A DNA stretch of 5,305 nt from an uncultured Gemmatimonadota bacterium (GCA_946479015.1 CAMLEQ010000292.1:1-5305); one strand, 5' to 3'; numbered from the stretch's first letter, positions 1 to 5,305 are shown. Notes: generated from the letters alone by a model not told the origin. Program-made: numbers and translations.

Positions 1-30
1 GTCAGTTCCCCACACGCCACACGCGTTTCA

Positions 31-47
31 TGGTGGTCCAGCCACCA
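31..47 (-). terminator. Weak hairpin after DUF445 gene, possible terminator
   Basis: A 6-bp inverted repeat (TGGTGG / CCACCA) with a 5-base loop lies 28 bases past the DUF445 stop codon. It is not followed by a T tract on the minus strand, so it is at best a weak or Rho-assisted 3' end. The rest of bases 1-75 shows only C-rich sequence and nothing else I can support. Confidence 0.2.
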
Positions 48-75
48 GGTCCCACACCCACCCACGTCCCCCCCA

Positions 76-1341
76 CTAGAACAGCTTCGATATCACGTAG
101 ATCACCAACCCCGCCAACCCGCCGACCAGCGTGCCGTTGATCCGGATGAACTGGAGGTCGCGCCCGATCGCCAGCTCGATCCGGTGGGAGGTCGCGTCGG
201 CGTCCCAGGCGCTCACCGTGTGCGCGATCAGCTCTCCCACCTCGTGGCGGTGCTGCTCGATGATGGACAGCAGCACCTCGCGCGCGAACGCATCCACCTG
301 GGCGAGCAGCGCCTCGTTCGAGCGCAGCGCCTCGCCGAAGGAGACGATGCCGCGCTCCAGCGCGTCCGGCGCGGCGTTGTCCCCCCGCGCCGCGTAGCGC
401 GCGATCCCCTGCTTCGCGCCGCGCCAGATGGTCGAGGCCAGGTCGTCGATCATCTCCCGGCCGAGCAGCTCACCCTTGAGCGCCTCCATGCGCTCGATCA
501 TCTCCGGCGAGTGCTTCAGCTTGTCGATGAAGCGGTACAGCGCCTCGTCGAACCTCCCGCGCAGCGGATGGTGCGGATCGGCGCGCACCTCGTGCAGCAG
601 GTTCTCGATCGCCGACACGATCTTCTCGTAGATGCGCTCGTCCACGACGCCGGGGATCCACCACGGGCTCTCCTCCGCCACCTTGATCCGGATGAGCTCG
701 CGGTTGTCGTCCACCGCCTGCCCCACGAGGCGGAGCGCATCGTCGAGCAGCTCCTGGTGGCGGGCATCGGCGGTGATGAACGAGAGCACGCTGCCGAGCA
801 CGGGGGCCACACGCGTGGCGCGGACGCGGGAGGCGAGGCTGTCGGCGACGAGGCGCGTGGCATCCTCGTCGGGGAGCGCCTCCGCCGTACGCGCGAGCCC
901 GACGGCCGCCTGGTGCGCGATGAGCCGCGCGTGCTCCGGCTCGGCGAGCCAGCGCGCCGCGCGCTCGGCCACGCGCATCCCTTCCAGCTTGCGCGACACC
1001 ACCTCCCGCTGCAGGAAGTTGTTCTGCACGAAGTTGCCGAGCGTGCGGCCGATGCGATCCTTCCGGCTGGCGACGATGGCGGTGTGCGGGATGGGGAGGC
1101 CGAGCGGGTGACGGAAGAGCGCCGTGACGGCGAACCAGTCGGCGAGACCGCCCACCATCGCCGCCTCGGCGGTGGCGCGGATGTACCCCACCCAGGGGTG
1201 GCGCGTCTCGAGGAGGCGCGCCGCGATGTAGATCGCCGTCGCGAGCACGAGGAGCCCCGTGGCCCGCGCCTTCATGCGGTCGAGCTTCGCCTGGCGTTCG
1301 GCGTCGTCCGGCCGCGACAGCGGCATCAACGTTCCCGTCAT
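76..1341 (-). CDS. DUF445 (YjiN-like) membrane protein
   Basis: A 421-residue protein of the DUF445 family, which includes E. coli YjiN; its biochemical role is not established. A hydrophobic helix lies at about residues 29-44. It is followed by the family's conserved block GGLADWFAVTALFRHP (about 64-79) and a PIPHTAIV..RKDRIG..LGNFVQNNFL stretch (about 83-110). The middle is long, charged and helical. The C-terminus is the typical LQFIRINGTLVGG segment leading into a final transmembrane helix that ends at the last residue. This implies an inner-membrane protein anchored at both ends with a large soluble helical body. The length is normal for the family and no truncation is seen. The start is ATG at 1341, preceded by GGGAAGG only 2 bases upstream; an in-frame ATG at 1326, with GGGA 6 bases upstream, is an alternative that would remove 5 residues. 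The gene is separated by 194 bases from the upstream barrel gene, so it is probably transcribed on its own. The family call is firm; the function is unknown. Confidence 0.93.
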   Translation of the reverse strand: MTGTLMPLSRPDDAERQAKLDRMKARATGLLVLATAIYIAARLLETRHPWVGYIRATAEAAMVGGLADWFAVTALFRHPLGLPIPHTAIVASRKDRIGRTLGNFVQNNFLQREVVSRKLEGMRVAERAARWLAEPEHARLIAHQAAVGLARTAEALPDEDATRLVADSLASRVRATRVAPVLGSVLSFITADARHQELLDDALRLVGQAVDDNRELIRIKVAEESPWWIPGVVDERIYEKIVSAIENLLHEVRADPHHPLRGRFDEALYRFIDKLKHSPEMIERMEALKGELLGREMIDDLASTIWRGAKQGIARYAARGDNAAPDALERGIVSFGEALRSNEALLAQVDAFAREVLLSIIEQHRHEVGELIAHTVSAWDADATSHRIELAIGRDLQFIRINGTLVGGLAGLVIYVISKLF

Positions 1342-1416
1342 GGCCTTCCCGCGTGACGTGTCGCGCCGGCGCGCCCCGCGCCGGCGTTGCTCGAGGGGAT
1401 CGGCGCGCGCGCGGCA

Positions 1417-1440
1417 CGCGCCGGCCTCGAGGCCGGCGCG
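1417..1440. repeat. Perfect 24-bp palindrome between barrel gene and DUF445
   Basis: Bases 1417-1428 (CGCGCCGGCCTC) are exactly reverse-complemented by 1429-1440, with no central spacer, centred on CTCGAG. It lies 76 bases upstream of the DUF445 ATG and 95 bases past the barrel stop. It could be an operator for a dimeric regulator of DUF445, or part of a transcription end. No T tract follows on either strand. The sequence is directly visible; the role is inference. Confidence 0.55.
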
Positions 1441-1475
1441 GCGGCGTGATGGAACGTGGGAAGTGGTGCCGACGC

Positions 1476-1510
1476 GCGGCGATCGCTGTCGAAATCAGCA
1501 GGATCGCCGC
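1476..1510 (-). terminator. Strong bulged hairpin after barrel gene, likely 3' end
   Basis: GCGGCGATC (1476-1484) pairs perfectly with GATCGCCGC (1502-1510), a 9-bp outer stem. Inside it, GCTG (1485-1488) pairs with CAGC (1496-1499), leaving a 2-base bulge (1500-1501) and a 7-base A/T-rich loop. It begins 25 bases past the stop of the 1536-2492 gene, as expected for a terminator or 3'-end stabilising structure. There is no U tract after the stem, so intrinsic termination is not assured. This is unusual only in its strength; long GC stems arise easily in GC-rich DNA. Confidence 0.45.
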
Positions 1511-1535
1511 CGCGAGGGCAAGCTCCGGCGCGCGG

Positions 1536-2492
1536 TCAGTGCAGTCGGTAGCCGGCGCCGAACCGGAAGGTGGTGACGTCCGCGGGCACGGCGTACACCG
1601 ACGCCGACAGCTCCACCACCGGAGTGAAATGCGCGGTGATGCCGCCGAACACCGAGCCGCGCACCAGGTTCACGTCCACGCGCGTGCTGTCGGTGTAGGC
1701 GTTCGCGTCGGTGAAGCCCACCTGAAAGCGCGGGCGGAGCCAGCTCACCCCTCCGCCGGCCCAGAGCGACCACCGCCCCCCGCGAGTGGTGAGCGAGAGC
1801 GCCCCCTCGCCACCGAACTGATAGGGGTGGAAGGTGTCGTTCGACGCGCGCGTGCCGAAGCACGGCAGCGTGTCGTCGCTCGTCTGCAGCCCCTTCGCGG
1901 GACAGGTGATGGGACCGCGCACGCGCCCGATCGTACCGTGCGCGCGGAGCATCACCGCGAGCGAGGGAGCGGTGGGCGCGGTGGGAATGCGGCGCACGTT
2001 CGAGAGCGCGAAGCTCGCGAGGTTTGGATCGGCGTCGTAGACGCGGACGGGGGGCACGTAGCTCGCCTCGAACGCGAAGCCGAGGGGAAGCCCGACGACG
2101 ATGCGCGGCCGCGCGAACACCGGAGCGAGTCGCGTGTGCTCGTTCTTGCTCGTGAAGCAGTAGCCCGTGCGGGAGATCTCCGCGCTCGGCGTCGGGATGG
2201 GAACCACTTCCGCCTCCACTCGCACGGCGCCGGCCGGGAGCGGCGTGGGAGCGGCGGAGGTGGAGAACGCGATGGGCGCCTCGTAGAACGCGAGCAGCCT
2301 GGCCTCGTTGCTGCTCTTCGGCGGCGTGCACTGCGCGTGGGCCGCGGCGGGCGCGGCTGCCGCGAGCATGGCCGCGAGCGCCAGCGCACCACTCCACTCG
2401 AGGCCGCGGAGCGCGATGCGACCGGCCGATGCACGGACACGAGCGGACGGACGGGAGATGCGGATCTCTCGCGAGCGCGGCTGCGGCTGCAT
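1536..2492 (-). CDS. Exported beta-barrel-like outer membrane protein, function unknown
   Basis: A 318-residue protein that I do not assign to a named family. It has an unusually long basic N-region (about 36 residues, many Arg, no twin-arginine motif), then a hydrophobic Ala/Leu core (about 37-52) ending in AHA, with probable signal peptidase I cleavage before Gln54. The mature part is rich in alternating polar/hydrophobic strands with Gly and aromatics, for example about 129-151, 228-262 and 272-316. This pattern fits a small outer-membrane barrel. It ends in GAGYRLH, without the terminal Phe/Trp usual for many barrels. Four cysteines (55, 112, 197, 211) lie in the mature protein and could form two disulfides. 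The ATG at 2492 is well supported by GGAGG at 2497-2501, 4 bases away. Only 23 bases separate it from the cupredoxin stop, so the two are very likely co-transcribed. The call of exported and beta-rich is strong; barrel is likely; the role (channel, adhesin or partner of the cupredoxin) is unknown. Confidence 0.8.
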   Translation of the reverse strand: MQPQPRSREIRISRPSARVRASAGRIALRGLEWSGALALAAMLAAAAPAAAHAQCTPPKSSNEARLLAFYEAPIAFSTSAAPTPLPAGAVRVEAEVVPIPTPSAEISRTGYCFTSKNEHTRLAPVFARPRIVVGLPLGFAFEASYVPPVRVYDADPNLASFALSNVRRIPTAPTAPSLAVMLRAHGTIGRVRGPITCPAKGLQTSDDTLPCFGTRASNDTFHPYQFGGEGALSLTTRGGRWSLWAGGGVSWLRPRFQVGFTDANAYTDSTRVDVNLVRGSVFGGITAHFTPVVELSASVYAVPADVTTFRFGAGYRLH

Positions 2493-2496
2493 GTCG

Positions 2497-2501
2497 CCTC
2501 C
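2497..2501 (-). promoter_or_regulatory. Ribosome binding site of barrel gene
   Basis: GGAGG reads on the minus strand 4 bases before the ATG at 2492. It lies within the 23-base gap after the cupredoxin stop, so it fixes the start codon despite the long basic N-region of the protein. Confidence 0.75.
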
Positions 2502-2515
2502 GATGGGAGAGGTGG

Positions 2516-2902
2516 CTACTGGACCACGACCTGGCCGGACATCACTGCCCGCCCATGAATGCTACAGAAGTACGTGTAAGTTCCGACCGCCGTGAAGGTG
2601 CGGGAGAAGGTCCCGGAGCTCTGCGGCGGGGAGCCGGGGGCGGCATCGTCGAACGTCACGGTGTGAAGGCTGTCTCCCGCGGCCCACGTCCAGGTGACGG
2701 TGCCGTTCACCGGTACACTGACGCTGTCCGGGTCGAAGAAGTCATTGCCCACCGTGACCGTCACCGCGCCCCCGCCGCCGCCCAGGCCGGGGAGCCCCCC
2801 GGTGCCGCCGGGGATCCTGCCGAGCGGGTTCGTGGTGTCACCGTTGCACGCCGCAGCCGAGACCAGCCCGGCCAACGCGAGCGTCGCGAGCAGGCGCTGC
2901 AT
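2516..2902 (-). CDS. Cupredoxin (plastocyanin/azurin-like) lipoprotein
   Basis: A 128-residue secreted blue-copper protein, probably an electron carrier or copper binder in the periplasm or at the cell surface. Residues 1-18 are a signal sequence ending ..VSAAA before Cys19. The Cys suggests lipid anchoring, although the -3 residue is Ala rather than the usual Leu. Residues 20-45 are a low-complexity Gly/Pro linker. Residues 46-128 form one cupredoxin domain: VTVTVGNDFFDPDSVSV, then a W-T-W strand. The copper ligands are His80 (SLHTVTF), Cys113 and His116 (YFCSIHG), and Met121 (AVMSG). The C-x2-H-x4-M spacing is that of plastocyanin, so the type-1 site looks intact. The start is ATG 2902, backed by AGGAGG 4 bases upstream; a GTG at 2929 in the same frame has no such support and would put residues before the signal peptide. 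It is the first gene of an operon with the 1536-2492 barrel protein. Copper binding is confident; the redox partner is unknown. Confidence 0.9.
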   Translation of the reverse strand: MQRLLATLALAGLVSAAACNGDTTNPLGRIPGGTGGLPGLGGGGGAVTVTVGNDFFDPDSVSVPVNGTVTWTWAAGDSLHTVTFDDAAPGSPPQSSGTFSRTFTAVGTYTYFCSIHGRAVMSGQVVVQ

Positions 2903-2929
2903 GTGCCCTCCTGTGCCGGGGGCCGGCAC
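2903..2929 (-). promoter_or_regulatory. Cupredoxin ribosome binding site with abutting hairpin
   Basis: On the minus strand GTGCCGG (2929-2923) and CCGGCAC (2919-2913) form a 7-bp stem with a 3-base loop. It is immediately followed by AGGAGG (2912-2907) and, 4 bases later, the ATG at 2902. A second GGCAC copy (2907-2903) overlaps the last G of the Shine-Dalgarno and could pair with the same 5' arm instead. The Shine-Dalgarno is solid; a switching role is inference. Confidence 0.6.
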
Positions 2930-2932
2930 GTC

Positions 2933-3047
2933 GCGAGCGCGCGGCGTCCATCATCCGACGGAACGCCGCCAGCGCGGTCGCGGACGCAATGTCGGGAGCC
3001 GCGCACTCCCGGGAAATCGATTCGTGGCCGGCGCCCGCGCGCGCGGG
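2933..3047. other. Hairpin-rich 194-base gap between regulator and cupredoxin genes
   Basis: The gap 2903-3096 holds no gene I can support but several inverted repeats. GCGGCGT (2941-2947) pairs with ACGCCGC (2963-2969) across a 15-base loop, and with small bulges extends to GCGA..TCGC at 2933-2981. CGGGAG (2993-2998) pairs with CTCCCG (3006-3011) across 7 bases. CCCGCGCGCGCGGG (3034-3047) is a perfect palindrome with an alternating CG core. These could end the regulator transcript or form the cupredoxin leader. No T tract and no convincing -35/-10 pair was found. Confidence 0.4.
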
Positions 3048-3096
3048 GTGAACGGCGCGGAAAGCGGGGCGGACGCGCAGGGGGCTCGCGCCGGGG

Positions 3097-3906
3097 TCAG
3101 AGCGAGCGCCGCAGGAACTCCTGCACGCGCTCCCGGTACGTGCGCCCGGAGGTGACGCGCGTGCCGTCCGAGAGGATGAGCACGTAGTCGCCCCCGAACC
3201 ACGGCTGCACCTCCGCGATGCGCTCCACGTTCACCATCGCCGACCGGTGGGCCCGCAGGAAGCGCGCCTGGGGGAGACGCCGCTCGAGCGCGGTGAGCGT
3301 GCCGCGCACCACGTGCGTCCGCGCGCCCACGTGCAGTCGCACGTGGTTGTCCTCGGCTTCCACCCAGTCGATGTCTCCGATGCGCACGAACAGGATGCGC
3401 CCATCCACCTTGATCGCCAGGCGCTCGTCGGCGCGCGCGTGCGCGGCCCCATGGTCGAGCAGCGCCGAGAGGCGGGACTCCAGCTCCGACGGCGCGGCGC
3501 GGCGCAACTGCGTCTTGGCGCGCTCCAGCACCTCGGCGAATCGCGCGCGGTCCACGGGCTTGAGCAGGTACGCCAGCGCGTAGACCTCGAACGCGCGCAG
3601 CGCGTACTCGTCGTAGGCGGTGACGAAGACCACCGCCGGCATCCGCGCCGGCCCCACCTGGCGCACCACCTCGAAGCCGTCGAGCTCCGGCATCTGGATG
3701 TCGAGGAAGACGAGATCCGGCGCGAGCTCGCGGATCGCGGCGACCGCATCGCGGCCGTTGCCGTACTCGCCGGCGACTTCCACATCCGGATCGCCGGCCA
3801 GCAGCTTCTTCAGGTGCCCGCGCGCGAGCGGCTCATCGTCGACGATGAGCACGCGCAGCGCCGGCGCCGCGGGGGTGGCGCCCTCGGGCTCGCGTGCCGC
3901 CGTCAT
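3097..3906 (-). CDS. LytTR family DNA-binding response regulator
   Basis: A 269-residue cytoplasmic response regulator (LytR/AlgR type) that would bind DNA when phosphorylated by its kinase. After a 16-residue Ala/Pro/Glu-rich tail comes a receiver domain (about 17-133): the acidic pair Asp23-Asp24 in VLIVDDEP, phosphoacceptor Asp69 in VFLDIQMP, Thr96 in FVTAYDEYAL and Lys116 in LLKPVD. All phosphorylation-site residues are present. A charged linker (about 134-160) leads to a LytTR domain (about 162-266) with DIDWVEAEDNHVRLHV, RGTLTALERRLP, FLRAHRSAMVNVERI and the ending DGTRVTSGRTYRERV, all typical of the family. The start chosen is ATG 3906, which overlaps the kinase stop in an ATGA and gives a normal N-terminus; an upstream in-frame start would add 10 Arg/Gly-rich residues encoded inside the kinase gene. 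Its targets are unknown; the cupredoxin operon just downstream is a candidate by position only. Confidence 0.94.
   Translation of the reverse strand: MTAAREPEGATPAAPALRVLIVDDEPLARGHLKKLLAGDPDVEVAGEYGNGRDAVAAIRELAPDLVFLDIQMPELDGFEVVRQVGPARMPAVVFVTAYDEYALRAFEVYALAYLLKPVDRARFAEVLERAKTQLRRAAPSELESRLSALLDHGAAHARADERLAIKVDGRILFVRIGDIDWVEAEDNHVRLHVGARTHVVRGTLTALERRLPQARFLRAHRSAMVNVERIAEVQPWFGGDYVLILSDGTRVTSGRTYRERVQEFLRRSL
3903..3906 (-). promoter_or_regulatory. ATGA overlap coupling kinase and regulator translation
   Basis: The kinase TGA stop (3905-3903) shares bases with the regulator ATG (3906-3904). A G-rich stretch just upstream (GGGGGTGG, ending 1 base before the ATG) is a poor Shine-Dalgarno. 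Translation of the regulator therefore probably depends on ribosomes finishing the kinase, which would keep the two proteins in step. Confidence 0.75.
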
Positions 3907-5183
3907 GCCACCCCCGCGAACACGCCGGCCGCGCACACGGGCGCGCGGAACGGGATCGCGATGCGCACATCGAAGCCGCCCGCGCCGGCGTCACCGGCCG
4001 CGAACTCGTGCGCGTCGCCGTAGAGGTGGCGCAGCCGCTCGCGCGTGTTGCCGAGCCCAACCCCCTCGTTCGGCGCGGTGGTGCCGGAGCCGACGCCGTC
4101 GTCGAGCACGCGGAGCAGGAGCCGATCTCCCTCGCGTCGCGCCGAAACCTCGACGCGCCCGCCGGCCGCCCGCGGCGCGATGCCGTGCCGGATCGCGTTC
4201 TCGACCAGCGGTTGAAGGATGAGATTCGGCACGAGCGCGCGCCGCGCTTCGGGATCGATGAACAGCTCCACGCGCAGCCGGTCGGGGAACCGCACCTCCT
4301 GGATCTCGACGTAGCGCCGCAGCAGCTCCAGCTCCCGCTCCAGCGGAACCTCCTGCTCCCCCGCGCTGTGCAACGACACGCGCAGCAGCTCGCTGAGACC
4401 GGTGATCACTCGCTCGGCGGCGCGCGTGTCGGTGGCCAGGAGCGCCGTGATCGTGTTCAGCGTGTTGAACAGGAAGTGAGGGTGGAGCTGCAGCTTGAGC
4501 CGCTCGAGCTGCGCGCGCACGAGTCGCGCCTCGAGCTGCTCGCGGTGCCGCGTCTGGCGCAGATGCGTGGTGAGCAGCCGCTCGTGCCAGGCGGTGGCGT
4601 AGGTGGCGATCCCGCCGGCCACGGCGAGGAGGAGCAGCTTCGCCCCCTCGTCGAGCATCGAGATCCCCGGCCCGGTCACCACGGCCAGCGGGCTCGACAC
4701 GAGATGCGTGCGCCCACTGGCGAGGAACGCCGCGAGCAGGATGCCGTACTCGACCACCACGAGCAGCGCCGCGGCCGCCGCCTTGCGCGAGGACGACGTG
4801 ATCGGCCGCGACGCGAGGACGGCGAAGTAGGCCAGGAGGACGGGGGAGCGGAACGCCAGCTCGGGGGAATCGGCCAGCCCGTAGCCGCCCATGATCGCGG
4901 TGACGGCGGTGATGTCCACCACCGGATTGACGACGGCCAGCCAGCCGGGGAGCGTCTCGCGGTCGCGGAACCAGATCCACTGCGCCGCGGTCCAGCCGAG
5001 CGTGGGGATGAGCACCACCACGTTCACGCGATTGAGCGCCGGCGGCAGGGTGGGCCGGTACGCGACGGCGGCAGTGGCGAGCAGGAGGAGCACCAGTGCC
5101 CGCACGCCGTTGAGCAGCCGTTCGGCGCTCGACCGGTGCAGTTCCAGGAGCGCGCGCGCGTCGTCGCCGGAGTCGGGGCGCAT
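3903..5183 (-). CDS. LytS/YehU-type membrane sensor histidine kinase
   Basis: A 426-residue sensor kinase of the His_kinase/HATPase_c type that pairs with LytTR regulators. The N-terminal half has about six hydrophobic segments (approximately 27-43, 53-70, 82-100, 113-126, 135-155 and 182-199). They are joined by short loops, so there is no sizeable extracytoplasmic domain and the signal is probably sensed in or near the membrane. A charged helical stretch (about 200-232) leads to LQLHPHFLFNTLNTI, where His236 in PHFLFN is the expected phosphoacceptor. The ATPase part shows the N box LILQPLVENAIRHGI (Asn329), DDGVG (about 361-365) and GVGLGNTRERL (about 374-384). A short tail follows. The catalytic set looks complete. 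I chose ATG 5183; a TTG at 5219 in the same frame would add 12 residues but has pyrimidine-rich DNA instead of a Shine-Dalgarno in front. The 5183 ATG also lacks one (see the promoter entry). It is first in a coupled pair with the regulator. The family is certain; the stimulus is unknown. Confidence 0.93.
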   Translation of the reverse strand: MRPDSGDDARALLELHRSSAERLLNGVRALVLLLLATAAVAYRPTLPPALNRVNVVVLIPTLGWTAAQWIWFRDRETLPGWLAVVNPVVDITAVTAIMGGYGLADSPELAFRSPVLLAYFAVLASRPITSSSRKAAAAALLVVVEYGILLAAFLASGRTHLVSSPLAVVTGPGISMLDEGAKLLLLAVAGGIATYATAWHERLLTTHLRQTRHREQLEARLVRAQLERLKLQLHPHFLFNTLNTITALLATDTRAAERVITGLSELLRVSLHSAGEQEVPLERELELLRRYVEIQEVRFPDRLRVELFIDPEARRALVPNLILQPLVENAIRHGIAPRAAGGRVEVSARREGDRLLLRVLDDGVGSGTTAPNEGVGLGNTRERLRHLYGDAHEFAAGDAGAGGFDVRIAIPFRAPVCAAGVFAGVA

Positions 5184-5188
5184 GGCGG

Positions 5189-5219
5189 GATATATGGATC
5201 GCGGGAGGGGGCGGCGCAA
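5189..5219 (-). promoter_or_regulatory. Possible promoter for a leaderless kinase transcript
   Basis: On the minus strand TATATC (5194-5189) resembles a -10 box at 4 of 6 positions and ends 5 bases before the ATG at 5183. Transcription would then start at or next to the start codon. A weak -35-like TTGCGC lies at 5219-5214, 19 bases away, longer than ideal. This short A/T patch stands out in very GC-rich DNA, and the ATG has no Shine-Dalgarno. This is an inference from pattern only. Confidence 0.35.
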
Positions 5220-5305
5220 CGGAGGGGGAGTCGGGACTCGGCTGTCCAGCCTCCGGGGGGGGCCGCCGGCGGGGGGGGCGGGGGCGCGCCGGCCCCCGCG
5301 ACACG
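5220..5305 (+). repeat. G-run cluster with quadruplex potential at window edge
   Basis: The plus strand carries runs of 5 G (5224-5228), 8 G (5255-5262), 8 G (5271-5278) and 5 G (5280-5284), followed by GGCGCGCCGGCCCCC. At least four G tracts of three or more can be drawn from 5255-5284 with loops of 1-8 bases, so a G-quadruplex is possible. No gene is supported here. Long G runs are also prone to read and assembly error, so exact lengths should be treated with caution. Confidence 0.5.

Noticed and set aside
2..31. Nine-codon minus-strand ORF starting ATGAAACGCGTG
   Set aside because: It looks like a gene start but ends after nine codons, with no Shine-Dalgarno; too short to support.
184..1356. 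Long plus-strand open frame opposite the DUF445 gene
   Set aside because: Its product is Arg/Gly/Ala-rich with no recognisable domain, and the opposite strand encodes a clear DUF445 protein. Long antisense frames are normal in GC-rich DNA.
1464..1492. TCGACA as a -35 box for the DUF445 promoter
   Set aside because: It matches the -35 consensus at 5 of 6, but the sequence 17 bases downstream (GCACCA) is not a -10, and it lies inside the 1476-1510 hairpin.
1353..2558. Long plus-strand open frame opposite the barrel gene
   Set aside because: The composition is dominated by Arg, Gly, Ala and His, as in shadow frames. The minus strand has a signal peptide and a good ribosome binding site.
2903..2929. 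GTG start at 2929 for the cupredoxin
   Set aside because: It would place nine residues before a normal signal peptide and has no ribosome binding site; ATG 2902 has AGGAGG at 4 bases.
3034..3047. Alternating CG tract as a Z-DNA element
   Set aside because: Short CG alternations recur throughout this GC-rich window, for example near 1403-1412, so there is no specific signal.
1342..3096. Both longer intergenic gaps are exactly 194 bases
   Set aside because: The lengths match (1342-1535 and 2903-3096), but the two sequences share no alignable similarity beyond GC-rich hairpins, so I treat it as coincidence.
5184..5219. TTG start at 5219 for the kinase
   Set aside because: The upstream DNA is pyrimidine-rich without a Shine-Dalgarno, and the added 12 residues carry no family feature. 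Not fully excluded.
5215..5223. LytTR-like half site TCCGTTGCG before the kinase
   Set aside because: It matches the loose LytTR consensus at 8 of 9 positions, but no second copy lies about 21 bases away on either side, so a functional direct repeat is not supported.
3991..5304. Second minus-strand frame overlapping the kinase
   Set aside because: It is a +1 shadow of the kinase with Arg/Ala/Pro-rich sequence and no domain; the kinase frame carries all catalytic motifs.

Overview
The window is very GC-rich and densely coding. All five genes I can support lie on the minus strand, so transcription runs from the right end to the left. No tRNA, rRNA, CRISPR array, transposase or integrase is visible. 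The style suggests a GC-rich Gram-negative soil or environmental bacterium: an outer-membrane-type barrel, a cupredoxin lipoprotein with a Gly-rich linker, and a LytS/LytTR two-component pair. Gemmatimonadota is my best guess. This rests on general resemblance only, because no phylogenetic marker is present; Myxococcota or another GC-rich phylum cannot be excluded.

Layout in transcription order: (1) 5183-3903, a six-helix membrane sensor histidine kinase of the LytS/YehU type (His_kinase family). (2) 3906-3097, its LytTR response regulator, joined to the kinase by an ATGA stop/start overlap. (3) A 194-base gap rich in GC hairpins. (4) 2902-2516, a small secreted, probably lipid-anchored, cupredoxin with a complete type-1 copper ligand set. 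(5) 2492-1536, an exported, beta-rich and probably outer-membrane barrel protein with four cysteines, starting 23 bases after the cupredoxin stop. (6) A second 194-base gap holding a strong bulged hairpin and a perfect 24-bp palindrome. (7) 1341-76, a DUF445 (YjiN-like) membrane protein.

How the genes may work together: the kinase and regulator clearly form one signalling pair. The cupredoxin and barrel protein almost certainly form a two-gene operon of cell-envelope proteins. Whether the regulator controls that operon is inference: the order and shared strand suggest it, but no clear LytTR repeat operator was found. DUF445 looks like an independent, conserved housekeeping-type membrane gene.

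Non-coding features: the right end (about 5220-5305) contains long G runs with quadruplex potential and no gene start I can support. The kinase ATG has no Shine-Dalgarno but has a TATA-like element just before it, consistent with a leaderless transcript. The cupredoxin Shine-Dalgarno sits directly against a 7-bp hairpin whose 5' arm could instead pair with the ribosome-binding region.
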